A DNA stretch of 64,000 nucleotides from DSVZ01 sp964568145. GTDB lineage: Bacteria > Verrucomicrobiota > Verrucomicrobiia > Limisphaerales > J093. The first letter of the stretch is position 1, and each line of letters begins with the position of its first letter. This document shows positions 1 through 8,591 of the stretch, piece after piece. The notes under the pieces were generated by a model, which saw only the letters and a list, made by a program, of their open reading frames with translations, had not been told where the DNA came from and searched no databases. The position numbers and the translations under genes were made by a program. The stretch spans positions 372,001 through 436,000 of the forward strand of contig CAZMOZ010000001.1 of the NCBI GenBank assembly GCA_964568145.1. Reading direction: 5' to 3'.

Positions 1-10
1 AACCTCCGCC

Positions 11-1834
11 ATGACGCACGCGACTGCGCCCGCCTCCGCGCCGGCGCTCAGTGATTTCATCCGGGACATCGTGGCTGCGGACGTGGCGGCTGGCCGCTAT
101 GCCCGCATCCACACCCGGTTTCCGCCCGAGCCCAATGGCTACCTCCACATCGGTCACGCCAAGAGCATCTGCCTGAACTTCGGCATCGCCCGCGAGTTCG
201 GCGGCATCTGCAACCTGCGGATGGACGACACCAACCCGACCAAGGAGGACGTCGAGTACGTCGAGTCCATCATCGAGGACGTGAATTGGCTCATCGCTGG
301 CTGGGCGGAGGACCGCATCGGGTTCAAACCGCGCGGCGCCACGCCCGCGGCGCAGACCGTGGACGGCAAGCCAGACTTTTACCTCGGCCCGGTGCTGCCA
401 GTGCCCCAATCCGAAGTCCGGAATCCGAAATCCGCGGTCGTCGAGCCGTTTTACGCCTCCGATTACTTTGCGCAGCTTTACGAGTACGCCGTGGCGCTGA
501 TCCGCAAAGGCCTGGCGTACGTCTGCGACTTGTCGCCCGAGGACACGGACAAATACCGCGGCGCGCCCGACCGGCCCGGACGGGAATCGCCCTGGCGCAA
601 CCGCGGCATCGGGGAAAACCTCGACCTGTTCGCCCGCATGAAGGCCGGCGAATTCCCGGACGGCAGCCGGACCTTGCGGGCGAAGATTGACATGGCGTCG
701 CCGAACATCTGGCTGCGCGATCCGGTGCTGTACCGCATCCGGCACGCGGAACATCACCACACCGGCAGCGCCTGGTGCATCTACCCGATGTACGACTTCG
801 CGCACTGCCTGAGCGATTACCTCGAGGGCATCACCCATTCGATCTGCACGCTCGAATTCGAGGTCCACCGGCCGCTGTACGACTGGATTCTGGAGAGTCT
901 CGACCTGCCCCGGCCGCTGCCGCACCAGTACGAGTTCGCCCGCCTGAGCCTCGGCTACACCGTGATGAGCAAGCGCAAGCTCATGCAACTGGTCACCGAG
1001 CGCCGCGTGGCCGGCTGGGACGACCCGCGCATGCCCACCATCTGCGGCCTGCGCCGGCGGGGCGTGCGCGCCGAGGCCCTCCGCGCCTTCGCCTACCACA
1101 TCGGCATCACCAAGTACAACGCCCTGACCGACGTGGCCGTGCTCGAAAAGGCCATCCGCGACGACCTGAACGCCGTGGCGCTCCGGCGCCTGGCGGTGCT
1201 GCGTCCGTTGAAGGTCGTTCTCACCAACCTGCCGCCGGATCACAGCGAGGAAGTCGAGGCCGTGAACAATCCCGAGGACCCCGCAGCCGGCACACGCCGC
1301 GTGCCATTCAGCCGCGAGCTCTGGATCGAACGCGACGATTTCATGGAAGCGCCGCCGCCCAGGTTCTTCCGCCTCCGCCCCGGCGGCGAGGTGCGGCTCA
1401 AGTACGCCTACATCATCCGCTGCGAGGAGGTGGTGACGGACGCCGCGGGCCAAGTGGTCGAACTGCGCTGCTCCGCCGACCTGGGCAGCAAGACCGGCGG
1501 ACCGAACGCAAGCCGCAAGGTCAAGGGCACATTGCACTGGGTGAGTGCGCGCCACGCGGTCGAGGCCGAGGTGCGGCTGTACGACCGCCTGTTCACGGCG
1601 CCCGAGCCCGACGCGGCCGGGGACTTCAAGCGGTTCCTCAACCCCCACTCGCTTGAAGTGCTCACCGCCAGGCTCGAGCCCGCGCTGGCCGGGGCGCAGG
1701 CCGGAGACCGCTACCAGTTCGAGCGCCTGGGCTACTTCGCGCTGGACCCGGACTCGCGGCCGGACCGTCTCGTCTTCAACCGCACGATCGCGTTGAAGGA
1801 CACCTGGGTCCGCGAAGCGGCGAAAGCCGCCTGA
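11..1834 (+). CDS. glnS: Glutaminyl-tRNA synthetase
   Basis: Charges tRNA-Gln with glutamine in the cytoplasm. It is a class I synthetase: the HIGH signature lies at residues 46-49, and the KMSKS-like loop reads VMSKR at about 318-322. The block after it (GWDDPRMPTI, LRRRG) is typical of GlnRS, as is the C-terminal beta-barrel anticodon-binding part. At 607 residues it is longer than the E. coli enzyme (about 550). Much of the excess is an insertion between the catalytic core and the YASDYF motif, at about residues 105-145. Part of that insertion (about 132-143) is encoded by a short-period repeat also found between genes in this window. The start at 11 is the first ATG; the sequence upstream of it is cut off. 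Confidence 0.97.
   Translation: MTHATAPASAPALSDFIRDIVAADVAAGRYARIHTRFPPEPNGYLHIGHAKSICLNFGIAREFGGICNLRMDDTNPTKEDVEYVESIIEDVNWLIAGWAEDRIGFKPRGATPAAQTVDGKPDFYLGPVLPVPQSEVRNPKSAVVEPFYASDYFAQLYEYAVALIRKGLAYVCDLSPEDTDKYRGAPDRPGRESPWRNRGIGENLDLFARMKAGEFPDGSRTLRAKIDMASPNIWLRDPVLYRIRHAEHHHTGSAWCIYPMYDFAHCLSDYLEGITHSICTLEFEVHRPLYDWILESLDLPRPLPHQYEFARLSLGYTVMSKRKLMQLVTERRVAGWDDPRMPTICGLRRRGVRAEALRAFAYHIGITKYNALTDVAVLEKAIRDDLNAVALRRLAVLRPLKVVLTNLPPDHSEEVEAVNNPEDPAAGTRRVPFSRELWIERDDFMEAPPPRFFRLRPGGEVRLKYAYIIRCEEVVTDAAGQVVELRCSADLGSKTGGPNASRKVKGTLHWVSARHAVEAEVRLYDRLFTAPEPDAAGDFKRFLNPHSLEVLTARLEPALAGAQAGDRYQFERLGYFALDPDSRPDRLVFNRTIALKDTWVREAAKAA
408..434 (+). repeat. ATCCGAA-type short-period repeat inside glnS
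   Basis: About 27 bases of near-repeats of the unit 'AATCCGAA' sit in frame inside glnS and encode roughly S-E-V-R-N-P-K-S. Closely similar runs occur between genes at about 55849-55900 and 56050-56085. The coding frame is kept, and the insertion falls in what is probably a surface loop. Confidence 0.7.
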
Positions 1835-1877
1835 ACCCGCACCGCGGTTCCGCGCCGAACCGGCGTGAAACATTTGA

Positions 1878-2031
1878 AACCACGATTGAACACCCTTGGA
1901 CACGAATCAAAAAGCCTGCGCGGAAGGCGCTGATGATGTCGCCTGCGCTGGGCAAGCTCGATTTGGCTCACCGTGCCCCGGTCATTCCCCAGCCAACTTC
2001 CTTTCGTGTTCATCCGTGTCCATTCGTGGTT
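1878..2031. repeat. About 154-bp element with imperfect 30-bp inverted ends
   Basis: The gap between glnS and the antiporter gene begins and ends with related sequences in opposite orientation: 1878-1907, and 2002-2031 ending CATTCGTGGTT. By hand alignment 23 of 30 positions match. The roughly 94 bp inside encode nothing recognisable. It resembles a short non-autonomous inverted-repeat element, but no target-site duplication was identified. Confidence 0.5.
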
Positions 2032-2060
2032 GAGCCAAGTCGTCCCGACCCCGGCTTTGC

Positions 2061-3779
2061 ATGGCCAGCCAGACCATCGTTGACATTGCCGTCTGCATCG
2101 GCGCCGCGTGGCTGGCCGGTTTGCTGGCCCACGCGCTGAGACAGCCCGTCCTGCTCGGCTACCTCGTCGCCGGTTTCCTGGTCGGCCCGGCCGGGCTGGG
2201 GCTGGTCGCCAACACCACGCAAATGGGCGTGATCGGCGAGGCCGGGCTCATGCTGCTGCTCTTCCTGCTGGGCCTCGAAATGGATTTCAAAAAGCTCCTG
2301 GCCATGGGCCAGCTTGTGTCGCTCACCGCCATCACCCAGGTGGTGGGCAGTTCACTGCTCGGCTTCGGCTGTTTCTGGCTGCTGCGGCCGCTCTTCGGCG
2401 GGGCTGGCAGCCTGGAGGTCTTTTACCTCGCTCTGGCGGCGGCGCTCAGCAGCACCGTGATCGTGGTCAAGCTGCTCCACGACAAACGCGAGCTGGGCAC
2501 GCTCGCCGGCCAGATCACCGTGGGCGTCCTGATCTTCCAGGACCTGGCGGCGATCCTGTTCGTGGGCGTGCAACCCACGCTGCTCACGCCCGGCGTGGCC
2601 GTGCTCCTGACCACCGTCGGCAAGGTCGCCGTGCTGGTCCTCCTGGCGCTGCTCACCAGCAAGTACGTCCTGCCGCACATCTTCGCCCGCGTGGCGGCGC
2701 GGCCCGAACTGGTGGTGCTGGGTGCGCTGGCCTGGTGCTTCATCGTCGCCGCCTGCGCCGACGTGCTCCATCTCTCCCGCGAACTGGGCGCCATCACCGC
2801 CGGCATGGCGATCTCGACCTTCCCGTACGCCTTGGACATCGAGGCCAAGGTCGGCAGCCTGCGCGACGTCTTCGTGACGCTCTTTTTCGTGTACGTCGGG
2901 CTGACGCTACCCGTGCCGACGCTGGGTCTGCTGGGCAGCGGCCTGCTCATCGCCGGCGTCGTGGTGCTCACCCGCCTGTTGACGGTGTTCGTGCCGGTGT
3001 ACCTGGCCGGCGGCGGCAGCCGGGCGGCGTTTCTGGCCTCGGTGAACCTCGCGCAAATCTGCGAACTCTCGCTTGTGCTCGTGGCGCTGGGCCGGACGCT
3101 CAACCACTTCAGCCGCGACATCAGCGGCGAGGTCACCTGCGCCTTCGCGGTGCTGGCGCTGGGTTCGACCTATGCCATCCAGGCCTCTGACCGGCTGTTC
3201 CTGGCCGTGCGGCCGTGGCTCCAACGGCTCGGCCTGCGCGAGGCGCCCGCCGAAAGCCCGGCCACGCCGGACGAGGAAAACCGCGACATCTTCGTGCTCG
3301 GCTTTTACCGCGCCGCCAGTTCGCTCATCGAGGAACTGACCCGCCAGAACCCCGCGCTGCTGCAACGCCTCGTGGTGGTGGATTTCAATCCGGTCCACCA
3401 CGCCGCGCTGCGCGAACGCGGCGTGCGCGTGACCTACGGCGACCTCAGCCAGCGCGGCACGCTGGAGCGGGCGGGCATCCAGCGCGCCCGGCTCGTGCTC
3501 TGCGCGCTGGGAAGCTGGGTGCTCAAGGGTATCGCGCTGGACCGGCTGGTGCGCAACGTGCGCGCCTTGAACCCCGAGGCCCGCATCGTGGCCCTGGCCG
3601 AAGGCGTCGCCGAGAGCCGGCGGCTGTTCGAGGCCGGGGCCGACCACGTGATCGCGCCGGGCCTGCTGGCCGCGAGTGAAATGGCGGCGGCCATCCGGGC
3701 CTACGAGGACGGTCTGCTGCCGGAAAAGCGGGCCGAGTTCGAAGCCGCCCTCAAGGACCGCCGCGAGATTTTGGAGTGA
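2061..3779 (+). CDS. CPA2-family cation:proton antiporter with TrkA-N domain
   Basis: Integral membrane monovalent cation/proton antiporter of the KefB/KefC type. Residues 1-390 are a run of about 12 hydrophobic segments, including the conserved opening (PVLLGYLVAGFLVGP) and the GEAGLMLLLFLLGLEMD motif. After a polar linker, residues about 410-540 form a TrkA-N Rossmann domain (DIFVLGFYRAASSLIEEL). In this family that domain binds NAD(H) or a similar ligand and gates transport. The usual GxGxxG is relaxed here to GFYRAAS. At 572 residues the length is normal. The ATG at 2061 directly precedes the first membrane segment. The gene seems to be transcribed alone, and the transported ion (K+ or Na+) cannot be told from sequence. 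Confidence 0.9.
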   Translation: MASQTIVDIAVCIGAAWLAGLLAHALRQPVLLGYLVAGFLVGPAGLGLVANTTQMGVIGEAGLMLLLFLLGLEMDFKKLLAMGQLVSLTAITQVVGSSLLGFGCFWLLRPLFGGAGSLEVFYLALAAALSSTVIVVKLLHDKRELGTLAGQITVGVLIFQDLAAILFVGVQPTLLTPGVAVLLTTVGKVAVLVLLALLTSKYVLPHIFARVAARPELVVLGALAWCFIVAACADVLHLSRELGAITAGMAISTFPYALDIEAKVGSLRDVFVTLFFVYVGLTLPVPTLGLLGSGLLIAGVVVLTRLLTVFVPVYLAGGGSRAAFLASVNLAQICELSLVLVALGRTLNHFSRDISGEVTCAFAVLALGSTYAIQASDRLFLAVRPWLQRLGLREAPAESPATPDEENRDIFVLGFYRAASSLIEELTRQNPALLQRLVVVDFNPVHHAALRERGVRVTYGDLSQRGTLERAGIQRARLVLCALGSWVLKGIALDRLVRNVRALNPEARIVALAEGVAESRRLFEAGADHVIAPGLLAASEMAAAIRAYEDGLLPEKRAEFEAALKDRREILE

Positions 3780-3783
3780 AGCT

Positions 3784-4050
3784 CGCAGCGCAGGTCGCCG
3801 GCTTCCGGCTCACAGGGTGGCTGGCGTCTCGCTGAGACGCCGGTACCCGTCGCCTCTCAGCGAGAGGCGACCCACCGTGTAGCGTCGGTGCTGGGCGCCG
3901 GGTCGAACCGCAGGCTTGACGCTCCACCCTTGGCTGCGGCCAAAGCGGCCGTGAACGGCCGCAGTCCAAAACGCTCCGCTTTCGCCGGGATCGCGCGTTT
4001 TGGCTTCCTGCCTTCCTGATTTCCAAATTTTCTGAGTTTCTGAGTTCCGG
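3784..4050. repeat. Composite cluster of dispersed hairpin repeats
   Basis: This 280-bp gap has no gene and is almost entirely structured repeats. A double hairpin (3815-3876) has stems 3823-3830/3834-3841 and 3849-3858/3862-3871, each perfect with a 3-base loop. Next comes CTGCGGCC (3934-3941) paired with GGCCGCAG (3957-3964), enclosing GCGGCCGT/ACGGCCGC. Then CCAAAACGC (3966-3974) pairs with GCGTTTTGG (3995-4003). Last is a short-period pyrimidine-rich run (4004-4048). The double hairpin recurs at 11083-11140 and 44319-44378. Confidence 0.8.
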
Positions 4051-4066
4051 CCAGGCTGCCCGCGTC

Positions 4067-4324
4067 TCACCGCCGCTCGCGGCGCAGGACGGCCAGTTCC
4101 CTGTTCTCGTTGTTTGGGCCGGACGCGGAGACGAATTCCCAGCCCTCGGCGACCGAGGCGTTGATGGCCTTGCCCAGTTCGTCCTGGAAGGCGCGTCCGG
4201 TGACGACGCGGTATTCCCAGGCCGCACGGCGGTCGTTATCGGTGGCCGCTGCAATGCTGGCCACAGCAGCCGCGCCCAGCAACGTACCGAGCAGCAGGCT
4301 TTTGGTTTCGATTCGGGGGGTCAT
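4067..4324 (-). CDS. Small exported DUF4177-like protein
   Basis: An 85-residue protein with an N-terminal hydrophobic stretch (about residues 8-27, LLLGTLLGAAAVASIAAAT) that looks like a signal peptide or single anchor. The rest has the pattern of DUF4177: WEYRVV, a charged middle with LGKAIN, then A-E-G-WEFVS and a final strand LAVLRRERR. The biochemical role of that family is unknown. It lies 45 bp downstream of the ankyrin-SLBB gene's end on the same strand and may be cotranscribed with it. Confidence 0.6.
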   Translation of the reverse strand: MTPRIETKSLLLGTLLGAAAVASIAAATDNDRRAAWEYRVVTGRAFQDELGKAINASVAEGWEFVSASGPNNENRELAVLRRERR

Positions 4325-4369
4325 AGTGCGGTTCTTTGGGCTTTCACGTGGTTGGTGCGGTGCGGGAGG

Positions 4370-7300
4370 TTAAAATAGGCCACGCTTCACCTCGATGAGG
4401 TCGCCCGGCTGGAGCCAGAACTTATTCTCCGCGTCTGACTTAGCTTTGAGCTCGTCCCACAGGAACTTCCGCGTCTGGCCGTCGCGGGTGAATTCGATCG
4501 CGGCACTCGCGTTCTCGGTGAACCCACCCGATTCGGCGATGGCGTCAATGATGTCCTTCCGCGCGCCCGGTCCGAGCGCCACCGTGCCCGGCCGCTTCAC
4601 TTCGCCCAGCACGCGCGCCACGCCAAAGCCGGGCGATACGGCACGGTCCGCCGGCGGCTCCGACACCACCGGCTCCACTTTAACCGCCGGGTCATCCTTA
4701 GCGCCCCGCTCGCGGAGTAGGGCAATAACGTCCTGGGGCTTCACCTGCACGTACGTCCCACCACCGCCGAGAGGCGCTCTCACGGCTGCAGGTATCAGGT
4801 GCAAATCCGCCGCCCAGCACAGCGGAGTCCAGCCGGTTGAGTCTTTCGCGTTCGGATCGGCCCCGGCGTCAAGCAACAGGCGGATCATCTCCAAATCCCG
4901 GCGCTTGACGGCGAAGTGAAGCGGGGCGCGGCTTTCGGCGTCGCGGGCATTCACGTCGGCGCCATGCTCAAGCAGGAATTGGGCAAGTTCCAGGTTCGGG
5001 TTGGCCGCAGCCACATGCAGCGGCGTCACGTCTTTGTCCGCAGGTATGACTTCCGCTCCCTGGCCAGAGGGCGAACCCACAATCGGCATGCCGGGTGGGG
5101 GTCCGCGACGTGGCAGTGCGGACGCTGGGAATAACGAGCCGGCTCTCGCCGCCGGCTCCGCCTTTCGCGGGCCCAGTTGCGGTTCACCCTCGGGCCTGGA
5201 ACCGCGGGCATTCACGTCCGCTTTGTTGGCGACGAGCAGCGCGGCCATCTCTGCCTGATTGAACTGAGCCGCCCGGTGCAACGCCGTCCAGCCGTAGGTC
5301 AACCGGCCATTCACGGCGGCGCCGTGCCTGAGCAATGCGTCCACGATGGCGGCCCGAGCCTCCGCCGAACCGGGTGCGCCAGGGGTCGGCGTCGGCGGTT
5401 GGCGCTGCTGGCGGATGGCGGCCAGCAGCGGGGGCCAGTCCGTTTCCTCGCCGCCATTCCAGCCGGGGGCGTTGGGGTCGGCGCCGGCGGCCAGCAGAAT
5501 CTCCACGATTTCCGCCAGGCCGGCGTCCACCGCGTAGTGCAACGGCGTGTTGCCGCCGCTGTCGCGCGCGTTCACGTCCGCCTGGCGTTCCAGCAGCAGC
5601 CTGAGCGACGCCGACAAATTCCTTTGGAACGCCGAAGACCAATCGCTTGGGATTTGCGCGCCCCGGATGGCCACCCAATGGACGGGGGTGATGCCGCTGG
5701 CCGCCCGGGCGTTCACGTTCGCCCCCGCATCCAACAGGAGCCGGGTCATTTCCACGTCGCCGGGCGAGTGGCCCGCACCCAGAGCCCGGAAAAGTACGGT
5801 CCAATCGCCTTGCGGCTCCGGCGCGAGGATGCGGGCCTCCAAATCCGCTTTGTGCTCCAGGAGCAACCGCACCAAGGGTTCCCGACCATCGGCTACCGCG
5901 TACAGAAGTGCAGAAGTACCATGCGCGTTTGGGTCAGCTCCTTTTTCAAGCAGGCGCCTGACGGTGGCCGGTTGATTCGCCTGGATGGCGCAGACCAACG
6001 GAGTGAAGCCCTCATCGTCCTTCGCGTTGATATCCGCAGCGTGCTGGAGCAGCAGATCAACCGCCGCGGCGAAGCCTTTCTCCGCCGCCGTGTGCAGCGG
6101 CGCTTTGCCGACCTGACGCTGCTTTTGGCCCAACAAAGTCGCGCTCTTTGTGTTCACCGTCGCGCCGGCGGCCAGCAGCGTCTCGGCCACGGCCAGATAG
6201 CCGTTTTCCACGACCCGGTGCAACGGCGTGTAGCCGGTGTCATCCGCCGCATTCACGTCGGCGCCCTTGGCCAGCAGCAGTTCGCACATCCGTTTGTGGC
6301 CGGCGTCGGCAGCCAGGTGCAGCGGCGCCCGCCGGAGCCCGTCCACAGCGTTTACGTCCGCGTTGTTGGCCAGCAGGTACTCCGCCACGGCCAAGTAGCC
6401 CTTGGCGGCGGCGTTGTGGAGCGGGGTGCCGCCCGGTGATGTGGCGTTGCGCGCGTTCACCAGGTCCGGGCTGTCGCGGATGATCGCCTGAATGCGCCGG
6501 ATTTCCGCTTCCTCCTCGCTGGTGGCGGGTGTCGGGCTGGCAGGCGCAGCCGCGGTGACTGTCGTGGCGGGCAGCCGCCGGGCGGCGGCCAGCTCGCGCT
6601 GGACGGCCAGCAACTCGCGCCGCGCGCCAATTTCCGCCAACGGCGGCGCGGCGCCGACCTGGATCTGCTTCCGGACCTCGGCCAGGTTTTCCTCGCACAG
6701 CGCCAGTTCCTCCTGCAGCGACTCGATTTGGCGCTCGCGGCCGGAGTTTTCCGGCAGCTTCCGTTGCAGGCGCAACAGCTCGCGCTGGACCCGACGCACC
6801 TCGGCCGCCTCCGCCTTACCGTTCTCGAACCGCTTGCGCGCCGCGAGCAACTCCTGCTCGACCAGCTTGAGTTCTTCGCGGAGTGACTCGGCTTCGGCGG
6901 GGTCAACCGGGGGCGGTTCGCTGGTCTGGACACCTTCAGTTCGCGGCAGCGGCACCTCCAGAAGATCCGGTCGGGTGCGGGACTCCAGTTCGGCCATTTG
7001 TCGCCTGAGCGCCAAGGCATCCCGCTGCAACGCCAACAGATCCTCGCGCGAGGCGCGCCCGGAATCCACCATGAGCTGTTTGTTCTTAATCTGATCCTCG
7101 ACCAAGGCCAGTTCCTGCTGGAGCAGTTCAAGCTGGCGCTGTACAGCCGGGCTGAGCCGCCCGGAAGGCTTGGCGTCACGGCTCTCCGGCGCGAGCAGGG
7201 CCAGGTTCGTCCGGCTTAAGGCCGCCAGCGGGGCCTGGTCGGCGAACTGCTCGAGGAGGCGGCGGTACTGGGCGACGGCGTCGTTGGTGCGGCCCAGCTT

Positions 7301-7522
7301 GCGGTAGGTCTCGGCGAGGCGGAACACGGCCGTGGCGGCGGCCTGGCGCTGGGCGTCCGCCTGCCTGACTGCGGCCTCGTAAGCCTGGGCGGCCGTGTTG
7401 AGGTCGCGGTTGACCTCCTCTTCGAGCAGGCCCTTTTGGAGCGACTCGAGGAGCGGGTCGGCGGCCAGGGCGGTGAGGACCGCCGTGAGGCCGGCGAGCA
7501 AGTTCAGCGTGCAGGTTTTCAT
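4370..7522 (-). CDS. Secreted coiled-coil / ankyrin-repeat protein with C-terminal SLBB domain
   Basis: A 1050-residue protein. The chosen ATG gives a clean signal peptide (MKTCTLNLLAGLTAVLTALA); an ATG 31 codons upstream would bury it. Residues about 20-110 look like a TPR or YbgF-type region, and 130-340 are Glu/Arg/Leu-rich coiled coil. Residues about 350-940 hold roughly 14 ankyrin repeats (TPLHxAA, LLLxxGADVNA), several degenerate, broken by a Pro/Gly-rich linker near 790-830. Residues about 960-1050 match a SLBB-type ligand-binding fold (VLGEVKRPGTVAL, AIAESGGFT, LQPGDLIEV), as in outer-membrane polysaccharide export proteins. The combination is unusual. Binding of glycan or protein partners in the periplasm is inference. 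Confidence 0.75.
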   Translation of the reverse strand: MKTCTLNLLAGLTAVLTALAADPLLESLQKGLLEEEVNRDLNTAAQAYEAAVRQADAQRQAAATAVFRLAETYRKLGRTNDAVAQYRRLLEQFADQAPLAALSRTNLALLAPESRDAKPSGRLSPAVQRQLELLQQELALVEDQIKNKQLMVDSGRASREDLLALQRDALALRRQMAELESRTRPDLLEVPLPRTEGVQTSEPPPVDPAEAESLREELKLVEQELLAARKRFENGKAEAAEVRRVQRELLRLQRKLPENSGRERQIESLQEELALCEENLAEVRKQIQVGAAPPLAEIGARRELLAVQRELAAARRLPATTVTAAAPASPTPATSEEEAEIRRIQAIIRDSPDLVNARNATSPGGTPLHNAAAKGYLAVAEYLLANNADVNAVDGLRRAPLHLAADAGHKRMCELLLAKGADVNAADDTGYTPLHRVVENGYLAVAETLLAAGATVNTKSATLLGQKQRQVGKAPLHTAAEKGFAAAVDLLLQHAADINAKDDEGFTPLVCAIQANQPATVRRLLEKGADPNAHGTSALLYAVADGREPLVRLLLEHKADLEARILAPEPQGDWTVLFRALGAGHSPGDVEMTRLLLDAGANVNARAASGITPVHWVAIRGAQIPSDWSSAFQRNLSASLRLLLERQADVNARDSGGNTPLHYAVDAGLAEIVEILLAAGADPNAPGWNGGEETDWPPLLAAIRQQRQPPTPTPGAPGSAEARAAIVDALLRHGAAVNGRLTYGWTALHRAAQFNQAEMAALLVANKADVNARGSRPEGEPQLGPRKAEPAARAGSLFPASALPRRGPPPGMPIVGSPSGQGAEVIPADKDVTPLHVAAANPNLELAQFLLEHGADVNARDAESRAPLHFAVKRRDLEMIRLLLDAGADPNAKDSTGWTPLCWAADLHLIPAAVRAPLGGGGTYVQVKPQDVIALLRERGAKDDPAVKVEPVVSEPPADRAVSPGFGVARVLGEVKRPGTVALGPGARKDIIDAIAESGGFTENASAAIEFTRDGQTRKFLWDELKAKSDAENKFWLQPGDLIEVKRGLF

Positions 7523-7689
7523 GGCGCCAAGATGCCGATGGACGGTCGGCCAGTTGTCAGGATTCTGCAAAAAGAGGAACCCCCGAGACGCCAGGTTCCA
7601 AGCCAAGATGGGCAAGGCCGACCCTGGCCGGCCCTAGCCTGCTTATTCCACAAACTGGTTCGCCGTACGGCGGACCGAAGGCTCGTAGC

Positions 7690-7796
7690 GCAGGTTTCCA
7701 ACCTGCTGTATCGCCGACTTCCAGTCGGCGGAGCGTCGGAAACCAGGCGGCGCTCATCGGGTTGGAAACCCGCGTTACGGCAGATTGGGAATCTGC
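7690..7796. repeat. Array of four short hairpins with three-base loops
   Basis: The 376-bp gap 7523-7898 has no gene. It contains four perfect stems in a row: GCAGGTT/AACCTGC (7690-7706, loop TCC), GCCGACT/AGTCGGC (7713-7729, loop TCC), GGGTT/AACCC (7759-7771, loop GGA) and GCAGATT/AATCTGC (7780-7796, loop GGG). Hairpins of the same design recur at 42518-42534 and 33362-33372. Whether they act as terminator, RNA structure or mobile repeat is unknown. Confidence 0.75.
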
Positions 7797-7898
7797 GCTC
7801 CGTCTTCCGGTTCCTGACCGCCTGTGAAATATACGGGCTAGCGGCGGCCCTTTCCCGCGGCATCTGGCCACCGGGTGGTTCATGGGGTCAGGGTGGTT

Positions 7899-8591
7899 TC
7901 ACTTCGGGGGCAACTCCAGCCGGTAGCCCACGCCATGCACCGTTTTAAGCCAGCGCGGCCGGGCGGGATCGGGCTCGAGCTTGGCGCGCAGGCTGGCGAT
8001 GTGATTGTCCACGGTGCGCGTGGTGGGAAAGGCGCCGTAGCCCCAGACCAGGTCCAGGAAACGCGCGCGGGTGACCGGCTCGCCCTCGGCCTCGGCCAGC
8101 AGGCGGAGCATGGCGAATTCCTTGGCCGTGAGATGCAGCTCGGTCCGGCCCCGCCAGGCGCGCTGGAGCGCGAAATCAATCCGCGCGTCGCCCAGGCGCA
8201 GTTCGCGCACGGCCTTGGTCTGCCGCCCCGCGCGCCGGAGCAGGGCGCGCACGCGAGCCAGCAGTTCCTCGGTGCTGAACGGTTTCACCAGGTAGTCATC
8301 CGCGCCGGCGTCCAGGCCGGTGACGCGGTCCTCGATCTGGTCCTTGGCGGTGAGCATGAGGATCGGCTCGGTGTGGCCCAGGCGACGCAACTCCGCGCAG
8401 GCCGCGAAGCCGTCGAGCTTCGGCATCATGATGTCGAGCAGGATGAGGTCGGGCCTTTCCTTGAGCGCTCGCGCCAGGCCGGCCTCGCCGTCGGCGGCGG
8501 TGATGACGCGGTAGCCCCCGGCTTCGAGTGCGTCGGCCAGGGCCGTGCGCATGGCCAGCTCGTCTTCCACGATCAGAAGGCGCTCGTTCAT
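7899..8591 (-). CDS. OmpR/PhoB-family response regulator
   Basis: DNA-binding output protein of the two-component system encoded with the kinase just upstream. The receiver domain (residues 1-118) has the acidic pair E9/D10, the phosphate-accepting D53 (LLDIMMP), T81 and K103. The winged-helix domain (about 130-228) ends in the standard TVHGVGYRLE. At 230 residues it is full length for the family. Its start overlaps the kinase stop by 4 bp, so the two are translationally coupled. The target genes cannot be read from the sequence. Confidence 0.95.
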   Translation of the reverse strand: MNERLLIVEDELAMRTALADALEAGGYRVITAADGEAGLARALKERPDLILLDIMMPKLDGFAACAELRRLGHTEPILMLTAKDQIEDRVTGLDAGADDYLVKPFSTEELLARVRALLRRAGRQTKAVRELRLGDARIDFALQRAWRGRTELHLTAKEFAMLRLLAEAEGEPVTRARFLDLVWGYGAFPTTRTVDNHIASLRAKLEPDPARPRWLKTVHGVGYRLELPPK

